64,000 nt of DNA from Xenorhabdus yunnanensis (GCF_028598805.1 NZ_JAQRFI010000007.1:1-64000), one strand, 5' to 3'; counted from the stretch's first letter, positions 47,328-58,189 are shown. Notes: generated by a model not told the origin, from the sequence alone. Made by a program: numbers and translations.

Positions 47328-48149
47328 CTAATGCTGACATTGACGACAGAAAAATGTACTGCGTTGCCCTAATTTTATACCCTCGATTCTCGCACCACTT
47401 TTCTCACCACATTGTGGGCAAAGCCCACCTTTCTTGCCATAGACAAACAACTCTTGAGCGAAATACCCCGGTTTACCATCAGATTGCAGAAAATCCTTCA
47501 GCGTCGTTCCACCTTGTTCAATAGAGCGACGTAAGATCTGTTTGATTATATCGACTAATAGATAAGCCTCTTGCTGTGTCAACGAATGTACAGGACGTTC
47601 AGGCAAGATACATGCAACAAACAGCGCTTCGTTGGCATAGATATTCCCAACACCAACGACAACTTTATTATCCATCAACCAAGGTTTAATCGCCGTTTTT
47701 TTGTTGCGGGAAAGCGTGTAAAGGTATTCGCCATCAAATTGATCAGAAAGAGGCTCAGGGCCTAAATGAGCCAGTACAGAGCACTCATTAAGATTATCAC
47801 TCCACAACCACGCACCAAAACGTCGGGGATCGGTATACCGGAGAATTTTGCCATCAGCCATAATCAAATCAACATGATCATGCTTCGCTGGAGGCTGTCC
47901 ATCTAACAAGACACGTAAACTGCCGGACATTCCCAGATGGATAATAATCCAGCCCTCTGGCAACTCAAGCAATAAGTATTTTGCCCGTCGCTGGACACTA
48001 AGAACTGGCCTGTCTGAAAGCGCCATGATTTGATCAGAAACAGGCCAGCGCAAACGTGAATTTCTGACTTCTGCATATTGGATCACATTCCCAACCAGAT
48101 GAGGTTCAATCCCCCTGCGACTGGTTTCCACCTCTGGTAGCTCCGGCAT
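47328..48149 (-). CDS. mutM: Formamidopyrimidine-DNA glycosylase
   Basis: A 273-residue base-excision repair enzyme removing 8-oxoguanine. The N-terminal [17 protein letters not shown] supplies the catalytic Pro1 (after Met removal) and Glu. The lysine in the R-x-K-Y segment [12 protein letters not shown] is conserved. A C-terminal zinc finger has CPQC and CRQC spaced as usual. The usual placement beside coaD is kept. Confidence 0.95.
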   Translation of the reverse strand: MPELPEVETSRRGIEPHLVGNVIQYAEVRNSRLRWPVSDQIMALSDRPVLSVQRRAKYLLLELPEGWIIIHLGMSGSLRVLLDGQPPAKHDHVDLIMADGKILRYTDPRRFGAWLWSDNLNECSVLAHLGPEPLSDQFDGEYLYTLSRNKKTAIKPWLMDNKVVVGVGNIYANEALFVACILPERPVHSLTQQEAYLLVDIIKQILRRSIEQGGTTLKDFLQSDGKPGYFAQELFVYGKKGGLCPQCGEKSGARIEGIKLGQRSTFFCRQCQH

Positions 48150-48268
48150 ACCGACTCCTTAAATAAGTTATCTACGACATTGTCTGAGGACATTGCATCT
48201 GAGCAGATTACAATACCGTTTTCATGTATCATTTGCAGCCAGATTCGATTGGGTAACCGGAGAAATAC

Positions 48269-49447
48269 TCACTGAAACAACTTGTCCGATATCACTGTCA
48301 TAATTAGCTTTGCACGCTGATCCCAGTTAAAACGTTCCGTTACCAGTCGTTGCGAATGGTCAACTTTCGCCATCATTTCATCGGGATGATTAATCAGCCA
48401 TTGTATCTGTTCAGCAAAACTCTCTGCGTTTTCACTATCAGCAAAATTTACCGCATTTTCATCAACAGCATCGCGAATAGAAGGGAAATCAGAAATAACC
48501 ACAGGCTTGCCCATGGCCATATATTCAAACAGTTTAAGAGGAGAAGTATAACGACTGCCAATGCTAGTTTTCGTCAGTGGCAGAACACAAATATCACTAT
48601 CAGCAATAACCTGAAAGCGTTTTCTGGGTTGAATAAAACCAAGGAAATTGACTTTGTCTCTCACACCAATTTGTTCAGCTATTTGCTGCAATCGTTCAAT
48701 CTGCTCAGTTGTACCACCCGCAATATTCAACTCAATGTTATCCAAGTAAGACATGGCTTTCATTACTGTTGGAACGCCTTTCCAGCGATGCAAGCTCCCC
48801 AAATAAAGAACTTTTTTAGGAAATGTACTTTTGAGATCACTATTGGAAAGAGTTTGCTTAGCTAATTCAACCGCCAGCATATCAACGCCATCGGACGCCA
48901 CAACAATCGGTGTTGTAATACTATATTGTTTATAAATATCTTCTCGTAATAACGAAGTCAGGGCAAAGATAACCTTAGAACTATCATAAACCTGCTGTTC
49001 CATTTCTCTTAATTTATGATATTTACGTTGGTTTTTACGGTTGAGTAAATCATGGGATTCTTTAAATGACTGAGAAAATACTTCATGACTTTCAAAGAAA
49101 TGGGGAATATCTGGATGATTGTGCAACAGGTAATTAGCCATTTTGAGATTGCGGGTAAAAAGAGCATCAACCTGATGCTCTTTAAGCCATCGAGAAACCT
49201 GCAAATAAAACAGTTTCTGAGTATTTAATGGGAAATACCATTTTCTACGTATATTGTGCAGAGCAATTAAGTCCACAGAAGGCGGTAATGACCTACCAAG
49301 AATATCTTCAACTTGGCTTTGGCCTTTTGGGGTAATCAGATAGACACTATGTCCCTGTCGGGCAAAAGCATCTACATTCTGCAAAATTTGTAGGGACGCA
49401 ACCCGATAATCAGGCACAGGGTAAGGATCAATATACGCAATTTTCAT
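48269..49447 (-). CDS. Glycosyltransferase family 4
   Basis: A 392-residue GT-B enzyme. It starts MKIAYIDPYPVPDYRVASLQ. The C-terminal domain shows VLYLGSLHRWKGVPTVMKA, IELNIAGG and SRYTSPLKLFEYMAMGKPVV, with the E-x7-E-like donor region. It is the last gene of a leftward run of glycosyltransferases between mutM and rpmG, and overlaps its upstream neighbour by 20 bp. Substrates are unknown. Confidence 0.85.
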   Translation of the reverse strand: MKIAYIDPYPVPDYRVASLQILQNVDAFARQGHSVYLITPKGQSQVEDILGRSLPPSVDLIALHNIRRKWYFPLNTQKLFYLQVSRWLKEHQVDALFTRNLKMANYLLHNHPDIPHFFESHEVFSQSFKESHDLLNRKNQRKYHKLREMEQQVYDSSKVIFALTSLLREDIYKQYSITTPIVVASDGVDMLAVELAKQTLSNSDLKSTFPKKVLYLGSLHRWKGVPTVMKAMSYLDNIELNIAGGTTEQIERLQQIAEQIGVRDKVNFLGFIQPRKRFQVIADSDICVLPLTKTSIGSRYTSPLKLFEYMAMGKPVVISDFPSIRDAVDENAVNFADSENAESFAEQIQWLINHPDEMMAKVDHSQRLVTERFNWDQRAKLIMTVISDKLFQ

Positions 49448-50549
49448 TATTTTTTGTCGCGTTCAATAAACGGCTAGCAGAATGTTCCCAAGTGTACATT
49501 GATTCAATCCTCTGACGCGCAGATTTACCCATACCTTCTCCTCTATCCGGCAAAGACAAAAGATGATTTACCGCATCAGCAATAGCCACAACATCTCCCG
49601 GAGTGACCAGAATACCAGCACTCCCTTCGTTGCCAACCACCTCCGGTATTCCACCAATATAACTGGCAATTACAGGACGTCCACATGCCATCGATTCTGC
49701 AATAGTAATACCGAACGCCTCATCACCAATACTAGGAAAAATACCAGCATCTCCCGCTGCATAAAATTCAGGTAATTGATCATGACCCACTGGAGAATGA
49801 AAAATGACAGATCTTTGCAACTGTAAAGCAGAAACTCGCTTTTCAAGCGATTTCAACTCTTCACCTGCACCAATAATCAATAATTTTACATCTTTGTCCC
49901 GCAGCAAAGCCATTGCATCAATAGCCACTTTCATGCCTTTCCAGCCAACCAGTCTACCCGCAAACGTTAACAAGAACGTTTTTTCATCGATACCTAATCG
50001 AGTTCGGACATCAGAGTCAGCAGGCTTGAATTTATCGATATCCACTCCATTATAAATAACGCTCGGAAATTGCTTGAAGTGGTGTTGAATCTGCCAAGCA
50101 TTGAAATGGCTGCACGCAACCCATGCAGATATTTTCTTACCTAATAACCGATCCCCTTTAAAAAAACTGGTTCCACCACTCATATAGCAAAACCGGGTAT
50201 GGGATGTTTTAGGCATCATTCTGGGCCAGAAAAAATCAAAAGGTTTCGTCAAAATCACCCAATCAAAATTTTCAGCAATAACGGTTTTACGGGCATGATG
50301 AGCAAAAGAGTAACGTTCTATAATGCGTTGAAAGCGACGCCCGATGTTAAACACACGCTCTCTAGGAATAAAAGGGAAGGTATGAATATGGATATTTCTT
50401 CCGCCCAATGCAGGCCGAACATCACCACTACCACCGAAAATATGGACCTCATGCCCCGTATCTGTCAACGCTTTGGCTAACTCCCAGACTGCGGTTTGAA
50501 TACCACCATAGGACATGGTAACGGTAACATCGATAAATCCTATCTTCAT
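49428..50549 (-). CDS. Glycosyltransferase family 4
   Basis: A GT-B enzyme of about 373 residues from the ATG at 50549 (MKIGFIDVTVTMSYGGIQTA), with AAGGA upstream; ATGs at 50558 and 50573 are in frame. GGIQTAVWELAKAL is the N-terminal glycine loop. LLTFAGRLVGWKGMKVAID and DEAFGITIAESMACGRPVIA are the donor-site motifs. It may add a hexose to LPS core or another glycan; donor unknown. Confidence 0.85.
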   Translation of the reverse strand: MKIGFIDVTVTMSYGGIQTAVWELAKALTDTGHEVHIFGGSGDVRPALGGRNIHIHTFPFIPRERVFNIGRRFQRIIERYSFAHHARKTVIAENFDWVILTKPFDFFWPRMMPKTSHTRFCYMSGGTSFFKGDRLLGKKISAWVACSHFNAWQIQHHFKQFPSVIYNGVDIDKFKPADSDVRTRLGIDEKTFLLTFAGRLVGWKGMKVAIDAMALLRDKDVKLLIIGAGEELKSLEKRVSALQLQRSVIFHSPVGHDQLPEFYAAGDAGIFPSIGDEAFGITIAESMACGRPVIASYIGGIPEVVGNEGSAGILVTPGDVVAIADAVNHLLSLPDRGEGMGKSARQRIESMYTWEHSASRLLNATKNNENCVY

Positions 50550-50565
50550 TTTGTTCATTATCCTT

Positions 50566-51555
50566 TCATTCATTTTCCAGCAAATTTTGAACAGAATGCC
50601 AGACTTGATTTACGGATATCGCTGACATTGTATCTTGACGAGAGGCCTGTCTATAATCTATAGGATATTCAATGACTACTAATTTCGGATGTTGTTGAGG
50701 TGCGAGAAAACGTCCAGGGTGAAAACTGTGATACAAAGCAACCATTGGTATTCCCAATGCTCCAGCCAGATGGGTCGTTCCTGTATCAACCCCCACATAC
50801 AGATTAAGTTGACTCATGATTGCCGCATTCTGCCGCATCGTAGTCTTACCAGCCAACGATGAACATCTGTTTGTACCCAATTTTTCAACTAGCATCCGTG
50901 CGCTGTCTTCACCATCTTTACTACCTAACAGCAAAATATGCGCATGCGGATAATCACGATAAATACGTTGAGCTAATTCGTAAAAGTGTTCTACAGGCCA
51001 ATCACGATAGGCTTTTGCTGGAAAACTCTGTAACTGAAAACCAATTCTTAATTGCTGTTCAATCCCTTGCTGATGAAGAAAAGTTCTGGCATATGCCTCT
51101 TCACACGGGCTTACACAATATTGTAAACGCCAATTACTGACTTCAACCCCGAGGGCATTAATTAGCAATGCTCTTTCCTGTTGTGCAGGCATAAGTTCGT
51201 CAGGCCTTGCAACAGCATACTCATTTGATTTTGCATCAGAAACATCCGCAAAATAAACGGTTAAATTTGCTATGCGTTTGGCGTACTGCAATAGGGATTT
51301 ATCGTGACCATATATCAATGCCAAATCATACTGCTGACGAGAAAGCCAGCCACACCATCTAGCTTTACCTTTGGAGAAATCTTTCAACTTATTAATTGAA
51401 TCGATATTTTCAAGGATTTCTTTTGTTTTTTTATGCACAAATATATCAATATTTGCTTCCGGCCACTTTTCTTTCAAAGCACGGATGACCGGAGTTACCA
51501 GCAGTGTATCGCCAAAACGGGCAATATTGATGATTAAAATCTTTTGGGGTTGCAT
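50566..51555 (-). CDS. Glycosyltransferase family 9 (heptosyltransferase-like)
   Basis: A 329-residue enzyme from the ATG at 51555 (MQPQKILIINIARFGDTLLV); the frame to 51612 has no ribosome site. ARFGDTLLVTPVIRALKEKW and VGVDTGTTHLAGALGIPMVA match family 9, whose members transfer heptoses, so this may be an additional heptosyltransferase of the outer core. It sits in a four-gene leftward block. Confidence 0.85.
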   Translation of the reverse strand: MQPQKILIINIARFGDTLLVTPVIRALKEKWPEANIDIFVHKKTKEILENIDSINKLKDFSKGKARWCGWLSRQQYDLALIYGHDKSLLQYAKRIANLTVYFADVSDAKSNEYAVARPDELMPAQQERALLINALGVEVSNWRLQYCVSPCEEAYARTFLHQQGIEQQLRIGFQLQSFPAKAYRDWPVEHFYELAQRIYRDYPHAHILLLGSKDGEDSARMLVEKLGTNRCSSLAGKTTMRQNAAIMSQLNLYVGVDTGTTHLAGALGIPMVALYHSFHPGRFLAPQQHPKLVVIEYPIDYRQASRQDTMSAISVNQVWHSVQNLLENE

Positions 51556-51761
51556 AATAATGAATATTAATTTATCAATCCAAGGATTGGTACTTAGGGC
51601 ACTATACAGCAAAGTTATTCAATGTTCTATTTGCTGTTAAAAAACACTATAGGCACAAAAAATAAAATGAAATAAATTTCATTTCAAATGGTTAAACAAA
51701 AAAATAGCGATTATTCTATCAATATTGATAAAAACAATATAAACAAAAAATAAACAAAACA

Positions 51762-52880
51762 TCATTGCTTGCTTTCTATACTGCGATAAAAAATAGACTC
51801 CATTTTGTCTAACATATTATCCATACCAAATAAGTGAGTCGCCCGTTTCAGTGAAGCTTCTCCCATTTGTAAACTCAGCCCTGTATCATGCATTAATAAA
51901 GCTAATTTTTCTGTTAATTGTTCGACATTTTTAGGTTCGATAATATATCCCGTATCTCCATCAATCACAGCTTCTGTAATTGCCCCCACTGACGTAGATA
52001 CAACAGGCAATCCACATGCCATTGCCTGCATAATGCCTTGAGGTACACCTTCATTACCAAACGAGGGTAGGGCAAAGATATCCATTGCGTTTAAGCAATC
52101 AGGGACATCCTGACGATTGCCAAGAAAAATGACACTTTCTGTCAGCCCTTCCCGCTGAACCTGTGGTTCTAAATTCTTTCTCTGGGGTCCATCCCCCACA
52201 AACAGCAATTGCCAATCAGGGTAACGTTGATGAAGAATCTTCCAGCTATCAAGCAGATAACGATGTCCTTTCCACGTTCTCATTGTGGCAACAATACCCA
52301 GCGTTGGCTTGTCTTTGATGCCAATACGCTGACGATTTAAGGTCTTGTTTTCAGGGTGAAAACGCGACAAATCGATCCCTGTCGGTACAGAAGTCATGTG
52401 GGAAAGTGGGTAATCATTATGTACATGCAGATACTGGCGCAGTTTTTCCCCTGTTGTCACAATATGCTGGCCAGCATGCAAATACAGCCAACGAGTCGCT
52501 ATGGATTTTGAAACATGAGTCGAGACATGACGAGTGCGGACTATCGGGGGCATATCTTTTAATGTAGTGCATGCCGCAGCCACTAGCCAAGAATCAGTAG
52601 AACTATGGGTATTGATCACATCAAATTGACGGCCTTCTGTCTTTAGCCAACGGCGCATTGCCCGAAAACAGGGAAGACGTTTTTTTTCAATTGGGAGAGC
52701 AACAACAGGCACACCATAATGATGGGCTTCACGGTACAAAGTTGAAGTTGGACAACATACGATAACCACATGGTGTCCACGTTGTATCATGCCCTGAGAT
52801 TCCGTCAGGATACGAATCTCCTGCCCTCCCCAGCCACATGATGATTCTGTATGTAAGATATTCAAGGTCTTTCTAGCCAT
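51762..52880 (-). CDS. Glycosyltransferase family 4
   Basis: A 372-residue GT-B enzyme from the ATG at 52880 (MARKTLNILHTESSCGWGGQ); a GTG at 52889 is a possible earlier start. Conserved: SCGWGGQEIRILTESQGM, THSSTDSWLVAAA, LGIVATMRTWKGHRYLLD and FGNEGVPQGIMQAMACGLPV. It is separated from the family 9 gene by 206 bp, more than the other members are from one another, so it may have its own promoter or be read from it. Donor unknown. Confidence 0.85.
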   Translation of the reverse strand: MARKTLNILHTESSCGWGGQEIRILTESQGMIQRGHHVVIVCCPTSTLYREAHHYGVPVVALPIEKKRLPCFRAMRRWLKTEGRQFDVINTHSSTDSWLVAAACTTLKDMPPIVRTRHVSTHVSKSIATRWLYLHAGQHIVTTGEKLRQYLHVHNDYPLSHMTSVPTGIDLSRFHPENKTLNRQRIGIKDKPTLGIVATMRTWKGHRYLLDSWKILHQRYPDWQLLFVGDGPQRKNLEPQVQREGLTESVIFLGNRQDVPDCLNAMDIFALPSFGNEGVPQGIMQAMACGLPVVSTSVGAITEAVIDGDTGYIIEPKNVEQLTEKLALLMHDTGLSLQMGEASLKRATHLFGMDNMLDKMESIFYRSIESKQ

Positions 52881-52986
52881 TGGAGCCACGCCTGACGGTT
52901 TATATTAAAAAAGCGCTAGTATAGCTGAGCAGTGTATGACGTCCACACATAACCCGATTTGAACTACCGTGATGCGATCTACAGAC

Positions 52987-53020
52987 ATAAAAAAACCCAG
53001 CATAATGCTGGGCTTTTTAT
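52987..53020. terminator. Bidirectional terminator after rpmG
   Basis: CCCAGC and GCTGGG form a short GC stem around ATAAT, flanked by an A-run (52988-52994) on one side and TTTTT on the other, so it can end both the leftward rpmBG transcript and any rightward one. It is 13 bp past the rpmG stop. Confidence 0.85.
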
Positions 53021-53032
53021 AATCCGCTAAAA

Positions 53033-53203
<171 letters not shown>

Positions 53204-53211
53204 TCAGCTCC

Positions 53212-53469
<258 letters not shown>

Positions 53470-53540
53470 TCAGCTCGAGCTTTGTATTGGGTGTGACCGC
53501 CTCGTCAGGCTTAGGAGCCCATCTCAGCAAACTTTCTTTA

Positions 53541-53585
53541 CTGAAAAGAACATTACCGAAAAGAACGTCACTGAAAAGACACACA
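53541..53585. repeat. Three tandem 15-bp repeats upstream of rpmB
   Basis: ACTGAAAAGAACATT (53541-53555), ACCGAAAAGAACGTC (53556-53570) and ACTGAAAAGACACAC (53571-53585) are imperfect direct repeats in the 276-bp gap between rpmB and radC. Their role is unknown. I see no terminator or RNA gene here. Confidence 0.65.
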
Positions 53586-53724
53586 TTTTCTCAGCAAAAA
53601 ATATACTGAGATAGGCTCTTCTCGCCAAACCCAAGATCCTCAAAGGTGGCGTAGTATACGCCCTCATTCGCAGATGCTCAAGTCCCGAACAACTAAGATC
53701 TGATCGTATCGCGAAAAAACCGTA

Positions 53725-54417
53725 CTAAATCCAACCTCTTTCCATAAATGAGACACAATATTGCTTGCCAATAACGATATGATCCAAAACCTTAACCCCC
53801 ACCAAGTCACAAGCCTCAATAATTTTTTCTGTCACCAATTTATCAGCCAAGCTAGGCTCTGGATTACCTGAAGGATGATTATGAGCAAGAATAATTGATG
53901 CAGCATTCACTTTAACCGCCTGTTTCACAATTTCACGCGGATGAACTTCAACCTTGTTTATCGTTCCTTTAAACATTTCATCATGGCAGATGACTTTATT
54001 TTGGTTTGTCAAAAACAGCACTACAAATACTTCCCGATCTTGCCAAGACAATAAATCCTGCAAGTAATTCTGAGTCATCGTGGGGCTGCTCATGATATCT
54101 TCGTGGATAAACTGACTGGAGAAAAATCGTTTTGCCAATTCAGATACCGCCTGCAATTGCACGTACTTACATTGCCCCATACCCTTATGTGCACAAAAAT
54201 CAGCGTAATCAGCGGATAAGAGATGATAAAGCGAGCCAAATGATTTCAGCAGATACTCTGCCATTTGCACGACAGGAACGCCTCTGGTTCCCGTGCGCAA
54301 AAAGATAGCCAATAACTCTGCATCGGTTAGGGAAACAGCTCCATAAGCCAGTAATTTCTCCCGGGGAGGAAGATTTAAATGCAATTCATCACTTCTTTCC
54401 ATTACCGTGAAATCCAT
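53725..54417 (-). CDS. radC: RadC family protein (JAMM/MPN+ fold)
   Basis: A 230-residue protein (E. coli RadC is 222 aa). I choose the ATG at 54417 ([20 protein letters not shown]) with GGGGGG before it; the frame continues to 54480 but has weaker support. An N-terminal helix-hairpin-helix-like region precedes the JAMM metal motif [11 protein letters not shown] and ends [11 protein letters not shown]. RadC's role in repair or natural recombination is not settled. It is divergent from coaBC. Confidence 0.92.
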   Translation of the reverse strand: MDFTVMERSDELHLNLPPREKLLAYGAVSLTDAELLAIFLRTGTRGVPVVQMAEYLLKSFGSLYHLLSADYADFCAHKGMGQCKYVQLQAVSELAKRFFSSQFIHEDIMSSPTMTQNYLQDLLSWQDREVFVVLFLTNQNKVICHDEMFKGTINKVEVHPREIVKQAVKVNAASIILAHNHPSGNPEPSLADKLVTEKIIEACDLVGVKVLDHIVIGKQYCVSFMERGWI

Positions 54418-54722
54418 AACACGCCCCCCTTCAATATCCTTTGTTGTCCTATAGTTCCCCATGACAATGGGAGCCATCAATCAATATTTACTCGATTTAT
54501 TCGCCCGCTATCCTTATTCACTCATGCTCCGACTATATTCACACTCCAATTCACATTTCTACTATCCCATGATGAAAAAATCATCGCCAGCCCGATTTGC
54601 ATGGCTTGCGCAGCGCTTCGCAAACTTGTCATTTTTGACTGTCTAAATAGGGGAGATTCTCAACTCAATATTTTCTTATGGTAGAATCTTAAGGAATTGA
54701 AACTTACATCTGGACAATCAAA
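54418..54722. other. Divergent promoter region between radC and coaBC
   Basis: About 305 bp. The right end, TATGGTAGAATC, is a reasonable -10 region for coaBC. Short frames across it are in-frame extensions or shadows of radC. I see no repeat or RNA gene. Confidence 0.45.
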
Positions 54723-55967
54723 ATGACAGGATTTTCCGGCACACAATTTTCTGATAATCAGCTTTCAGGCAAACGCATCGTCCTCGGAATCAGCGGAGGG
54801 ATCGCCGCTTATAAAACTGCCGAACTCGTGCGCCGTTTGCGTGAACGCGGTGCTCAGATACGCGTTGTCATGACCTCAGCAGCACAAGCTTTCATCACTC
54901 CACTGACCTTACAAGCGGTATCTGGTCATCCCGTTTCTGATGATCTTCTAGATCCTGCGGCAGAAGCAGCCATGGGACATATCGAACTGGCAAAGTGGGC
55001 TGATTTAATTATTCTTGCGCCCGCCACCGCTGATCTGCTGGCCCGCTTAACCGCAGGCATGGCGAATGATTTAGTCACCACAATCTGTCTGGCTTCCGCT
55101 GCACCTATTGCTGTTGCACCTGCAATGAACCAACAAATGTACCGTGCACAAGCAACCCAACATAACCTGAAGATACTTAAAGAGCGTAATGTATTGATTT
55201 GGGGCCCAGATGAAGGCAGTCAGGCATGCGGTGATGTTGGACCCGGAAGAATGTTGGAACCCATGGCGATTGTCGAACGGGCAACGCAACATTTCAGCAC
55301 TGAGCCAGATTTTTCTGATCTACGCATCACAATTACCGCAGGACCAACCCGTGAGGCCTTGGATCCCGTCCGTTTCATCAGTAATCACAGCTCCGGCAAA
55401 ATGGGATTTTCCATTGCACAGGCAGCAGCAGAACGTGGCGCAGAGGTGACATTAATCGCCGGTCCGGTTAATTTACCAACACCACAAGGCGTTAAACGCA
55501 TTGATGTCAGTAGTGCGCTGGAAATGCATGAACAAGTTCAAGCTACAGCGGCCTTACAGAATATCTTTATTAGTTGTGCTGCCGTGTCTGACTACCGTTT
55601 CAAGCAAATTTCGACAGAGAAAATCAAAAAACAGGGTGATGAAATCACATTTACACTCGTGAAAAATCCTGACATTGTAGCGAGCGTTGCCGCAATGGAA
55701 AAAGCTCGTCCATTTGTCGTTGGATTTGCAGCCGAAACCCAGAATGTGGAAGAATACGCCCGCGGAAAACTCAAGCAAAAGAATCTGGACTTGATTTGCG
55801 CGAATGATGTATCCCTGGCCGGACACGGTTTCAACAGCGATACTAATGCATTACATCTATTCTGGCATGATGGCAGTGTCCATTTACCCCATAGTGGTAA
55901 ATTACAACTTAGCCACCGCTTATTAGACGAGATACTCAAACGCTATGATGAAAAAAATCGACGTTAA
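54723..55967 (+). CDS. coaBC: CoaBC bifunctional phosphopantothenoylcysteine synthetase/decarboxylase
   Basis: A 414-residue fusion. The N-terminal flavin decarboxylase (about 1-195) has [16 protein letters not shown], the active histidine in [20 protein letters not shown] and CGDVGPGRM with the active cysteine. The C-terminal synthetase (about 196-410) has [20 protein letters not shown] and KNPDIVAS. The N-terminus is a few residues longer than in E. coli CoaBC (406 aa). It overlaps dut by 23 bp. Confidence 0.95.
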   Translation: MTGFSGTQFSDNQLSGKRIVLGISGGIAAYKTAELVRRLRERGAQIRVVMTSAAQAFITPLTLQAVSGHPVSDDLLDPAAEAAMGHIELAKWADLIILAPATADLLARLTAGMANDLVTTICLASAAPIAVAPAMNQQMYRAQATQHNLKILKERNVLIWGPDEGSQACGDVGPGRMLEPMAIVERATQHFSTEPDFSDLRITITAGPTREALDPVRFISNHSSGKMGFSIAQAAAERGAEVTLIAGPVNLPTPQGVKRIDVSSALEMHEQVQATAALQNIFISCAAVSDYRFKQISTEKIKKQGDEITFTLVKNPDIVASVAAMEKARPFVVGFAAETQNVEEYARGKLKQKNLDLICANDVSLAGHGFNSDTNALHLFWHDGSVHLPHSGKLQLSHRLLDEILKRYDEKNRR

Positions 55968-56403
55968 AATCCTTGACTCCCGCATCGGGCAAGAATTTCC
56001 CTTACCGACTTATGCTACACCTGGCTCTGCGGGTTTAGATTTACGCGCTTGTCTGGGTAATGCAGTGGAATTGGCTCCCGGCCAAACTGAACTTCTGCCA
56101 ACCGGGATTGCTATCCATATTGCCGATGAACAATTGGCTGCCGTCATTCTACCTCGTTCTGGCCTGGGCCACAAACATGGCGTTGTTTTAGGTAATTTGG
56201 TGGGGCTTATCGACTCAGATTACCAGGGACAATTAATGGTTTCTGTTTGGAACCGTGGTGATAAAACTTTCATCATCGAACCTGGTGAGCGTATCGCCCA
56301 AATGGTTTTTGTGCCCGTAGTACAGGCTGAATTTAATTTGGTTGACGATTTTTCGACGAGCCAGCGCGGCAGTGGTGGTTTCGGTCATTCCGGTCGTCAA
56401 TAA
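55945..56403 (+). CDS. dut: dUTP pyrophosphatase
   Basis: A 152-residue trimeric dUTPase. All five motifs are visible, including [28 protein letters not shown] and the C-terminal GSGGFGHSG. It hydrolyses dUTP to dUMP, keeping uracil out of DNA. The gene begins within coaBC in another frame, and the adjacent Met at 55948 is an alternative start. Confidence 0.96.
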   Translation: MMKKIDVKILDSRIGQEFPLPTYATPGSAGLDLRACLGNAVELAPGQTELLPTGIAIHIADEQLAAVILPRSGLGHKHGVVLGNLVGLIDSDYQGQLMVSVWNRGDKTFIIEPGERIAQMVFVPVVQAEFNLVDDFSTSQRGSGGFGHSGRQ

Positions 56404-56460
56404 TTTTCCATAAAGCCTGATACCGTCAACCGATTTTCATATTTTTTGCCCACAATGTTT

Positions 56461-56516
56461 TTGCCTAACATGTTCTCGCCTAACATAGTGACTGACAAAA
56501 ACATTGTTTTTGTCAG
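56461..56516. repeat. 15-bp tandem repeat and a long palindrome between dut and slmA
   Basis: TTGCCTAACATGTTC and TCGCCTAACATAGTG are adjacent (56461-56490), followed by a perfect palindrome CTGACAAAAACA-T-TGTTTTTGTCAG (56492-56516, 12-bp arms). It could be a terminator for dut (U-rich arm) or a regulatory site for slmA. The slmA frame is open through it, but the codons do not resemble coding sequence. Confidence 0.6.
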
Positions 56517-56580
56517 CAATAACGTTGTGGCAAAAAGTAGCTCGATTTGTTTTGCTGTTTTAGCAGGGGTCTTATCAGAC

Positions 56581-57180
56581 ATGGCAGAAAAAGAACGTAC
56601 AAAAAAGAAAAATAGACGCGAGGAAATCTTGCAGGTACTGGCGCATATGCTGGAATCCAGTGATGGCAGTCAGCGCATTACTACTGCAAAACTCGCCGCA
56701 AACGTTGGCGTTTCTGAAGCAGCTCTTTACCGTCATTTTCCGAGCAAAACCCGGATGTTTGACAGCTTGATTGAGTTTATTGAAGATTCCTTAATTTCAC
56801 GTATCAATCTGATCCTGCAAGATGAAAAGGACACTATCACGCGCATTCGGTTAATCCTCGTCCTTCTTTTAGGTTTTGCGGAAAAAAATCCGGGGCTAAC
56901 CCGTATAATGACCGGTCATGCTCTCATGTTCGAACAAGACAGATTGCAAAATCGCATCAACCAACTATTTGAGCGAATTGAAATGCAACTTCGTCAAATT
57001 TTAAAAGAGAAAAAAATCCGTGATGGACAGGGATTCAATTATGACGAGACCGTGTTGGCATCACAGTTACTGGCGTTTTGTGAAGGGATGCTCTCCCGTT
57101 TTGTTCGCTCTGAGTTTCGCTATCGCCCGACAACTGAATTTGAAATACGCTGGCCATTGATATTGACCCAGCTGCAATAA
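56581..57180 (+). CDS. slmA: SlmA nucleoid occlusion factor
   Basis: A 199-residue TetR-family protein (E. coli SlmA is 198 aa). I take the ATG at 56581 ([20 protein letters not shown]) because it fits E. coli SlmA; the frame is open back to 56446 but that part is not SlmA-like. The helix-turn-helix is [20 protein letters not shown]. The C-terminal part ([17 protein letters not shown]) binds FtsZ. On SlmA-binding sites it blocks Z-ring assembly over the chromosome. Confidence 0.95.
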   Translation: MAEKERTKKKNRREEILQVLAHMLESSDGSQRITTAKLAANVGVSEAALYRHFPSKTRMFDSLIEFIEDSLISRINLILQDEKDTITRIRLILVLLLGFAEKNPGLTRIMTGHALMFEQDRLQNRINQLFERIEMQLRQILKEKKIRDGQGFNYDETVLASQLLAFCEGMLSRFVRSEFRYRPTTEFEIRWPLILTQLQ

Positions 57181-57317
57181 GCTACCACGGCAATAGATCA
57201 TCGCAGCATCGTAAACTCGCGCATTGCATATAGCATGCCTCGCATACGGTAAATGATAACGTGCGGATTTTTTATTAAATTATTTTCTATTAAATTGTGT
57301 TAGCATGTTCCAACTCA

Positions 57318-57429
57318 TTGAGTTCACTATTAAGTGGCTCAATAATGGCATCCTTATCGCAATCCTTACCAGTATGTGGATGCCATTTCTACTACTCACC
57401 CCGCCCACTCTTGGGCGAGGGATTTTTTT
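57318..57429 (+). ncRNA. Candidate small RNA: hairpin and terminator between slmA and pyrE
   Basis: TTGAG-TT-CACT-ATTA-AGTG-G-CTCAA (57318-57342) is a stable hairpin and CGCCC/GGGCG (57402-57417) with a T-run (to 57429) is a good rho-independent terminator, both in a 292-bp gap. An AT-rich stretch before it could hold a promoter. It might also be the slmA 3'UTR. No homology to a known RNA is claimed. Confidence 0.4.
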
Positions 57430-57472
57430 ATCAACCTATCGTTCGTTACCAACTAGCAACGTTTACTGACCA

Positions 57473-58114
57473 TCAAATACCGTATTCTTTGCGATAACCT
57501 TCCACAGCTTCCAGATGGGATTGCATCTCTGGATTTTCACGCAAATAGCTCACCAAATCATTCAAAGTAATAATGGAGAAAACCTGGCAATCGTAGTCAC
57601 GTTCGACTTCTTGAATGGCAGAAAGTGTTTCACGTCCACGTTCCTGACGATCCAGACACAAAATCACCCCAGATAGAGTTGCTCCGTGCTGCTTAATGAT
57701 TTCCATCGATTCACGAATCGCCGTACCTGCTGTAATAACATCATCCACAACCACGACATTACCTTGCAAATGGCTACCAACCAGCAATCCACCTTCACCA
57801 TGATCTTTAGCTTCCTTGCGATTAAAGCAATAAGGCATATCTATATCATGACGGTCAGCCAGTGCCACAGCAGTAGTCGTCGCAATCGGAATACCCTTGT
57901 AAGCCGGCCCAAACAGCAAATCACACTTAATTCCGCTATCCAGCAATGCTGCCGCATAGAAACGACCAATCAACGCCAAATCACGTCCAGTATTAAACAG
58001 ACCTGCATTGAAAAAGTACGGGCTTTTGCGACCAGATTTCAGCGTAAATTCGCCAAATTTCAGCACCTGTTTTTTCAGTGCCAGCTCAATAAATTCGCGC
58101 TGATAGGCTTTCAT
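57473..58114 (-). CDS. pyrE: Orotate phosphoribosyltransferase
   Basis: A 213-residue enzyme (same as E. coli PyrE) that makes orotidine 5'-phosphate in pyrimidine synthesis. I use the ATG at 58114 ([20 protein letters not shown]), preceded by AGGAGA, not the frame start at 58147. The PRPP site is [17 protein letters not shown], and [19 protein letters not shown] is also conserved. It is downstream of rph, with an attenuator between. Confidence 0.96.
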   Translation of the reverse strand: MKAYQREFIELALKKQVLKFGEFTLKSGRKSPYFFNAGLFNTGRDLALIGRFYAAALLDSGIKCDLLFGPAYKGIPIATTTAVALADRHDIDMPYCFNRKEAKDHGEGGLLVGSHLQGNVVVVDDVITAGTAIRESMEIIKQHGATLSGVILCLDRQERGRETLSAIQEVERDYDCQVFSIITLNDLVSYLRENPEMQSHLEAVEGYRKEYGI

Positions 58115-58189
58115 TGGAGTTTCTCCTCTTTGATTCTTGTCATTCATTACGATATTGCAGGTATATTGATTGCAGATATATTGCAGACA

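Noticed and set aside
48350-48865. Plus-strand 171-codon frame opposite a glycosyltransferase
   Set aside because: Shadow; the minus-strand family 4 enzyme has intact motifs.
56446-56580. N-terminal extension of SlmA
   Set aside because: In frame but codes for repeat and palindrome sequence; E. coli SlmA length and start agree with 56581.
57305-57472. 55-codon hydrophobic frame between slmA and pyrE, a possible type I toxin
   Set aside because: A rho-independent terminator lies inside the frame and no ribosome site precedes it; kept only as a possible RNA.
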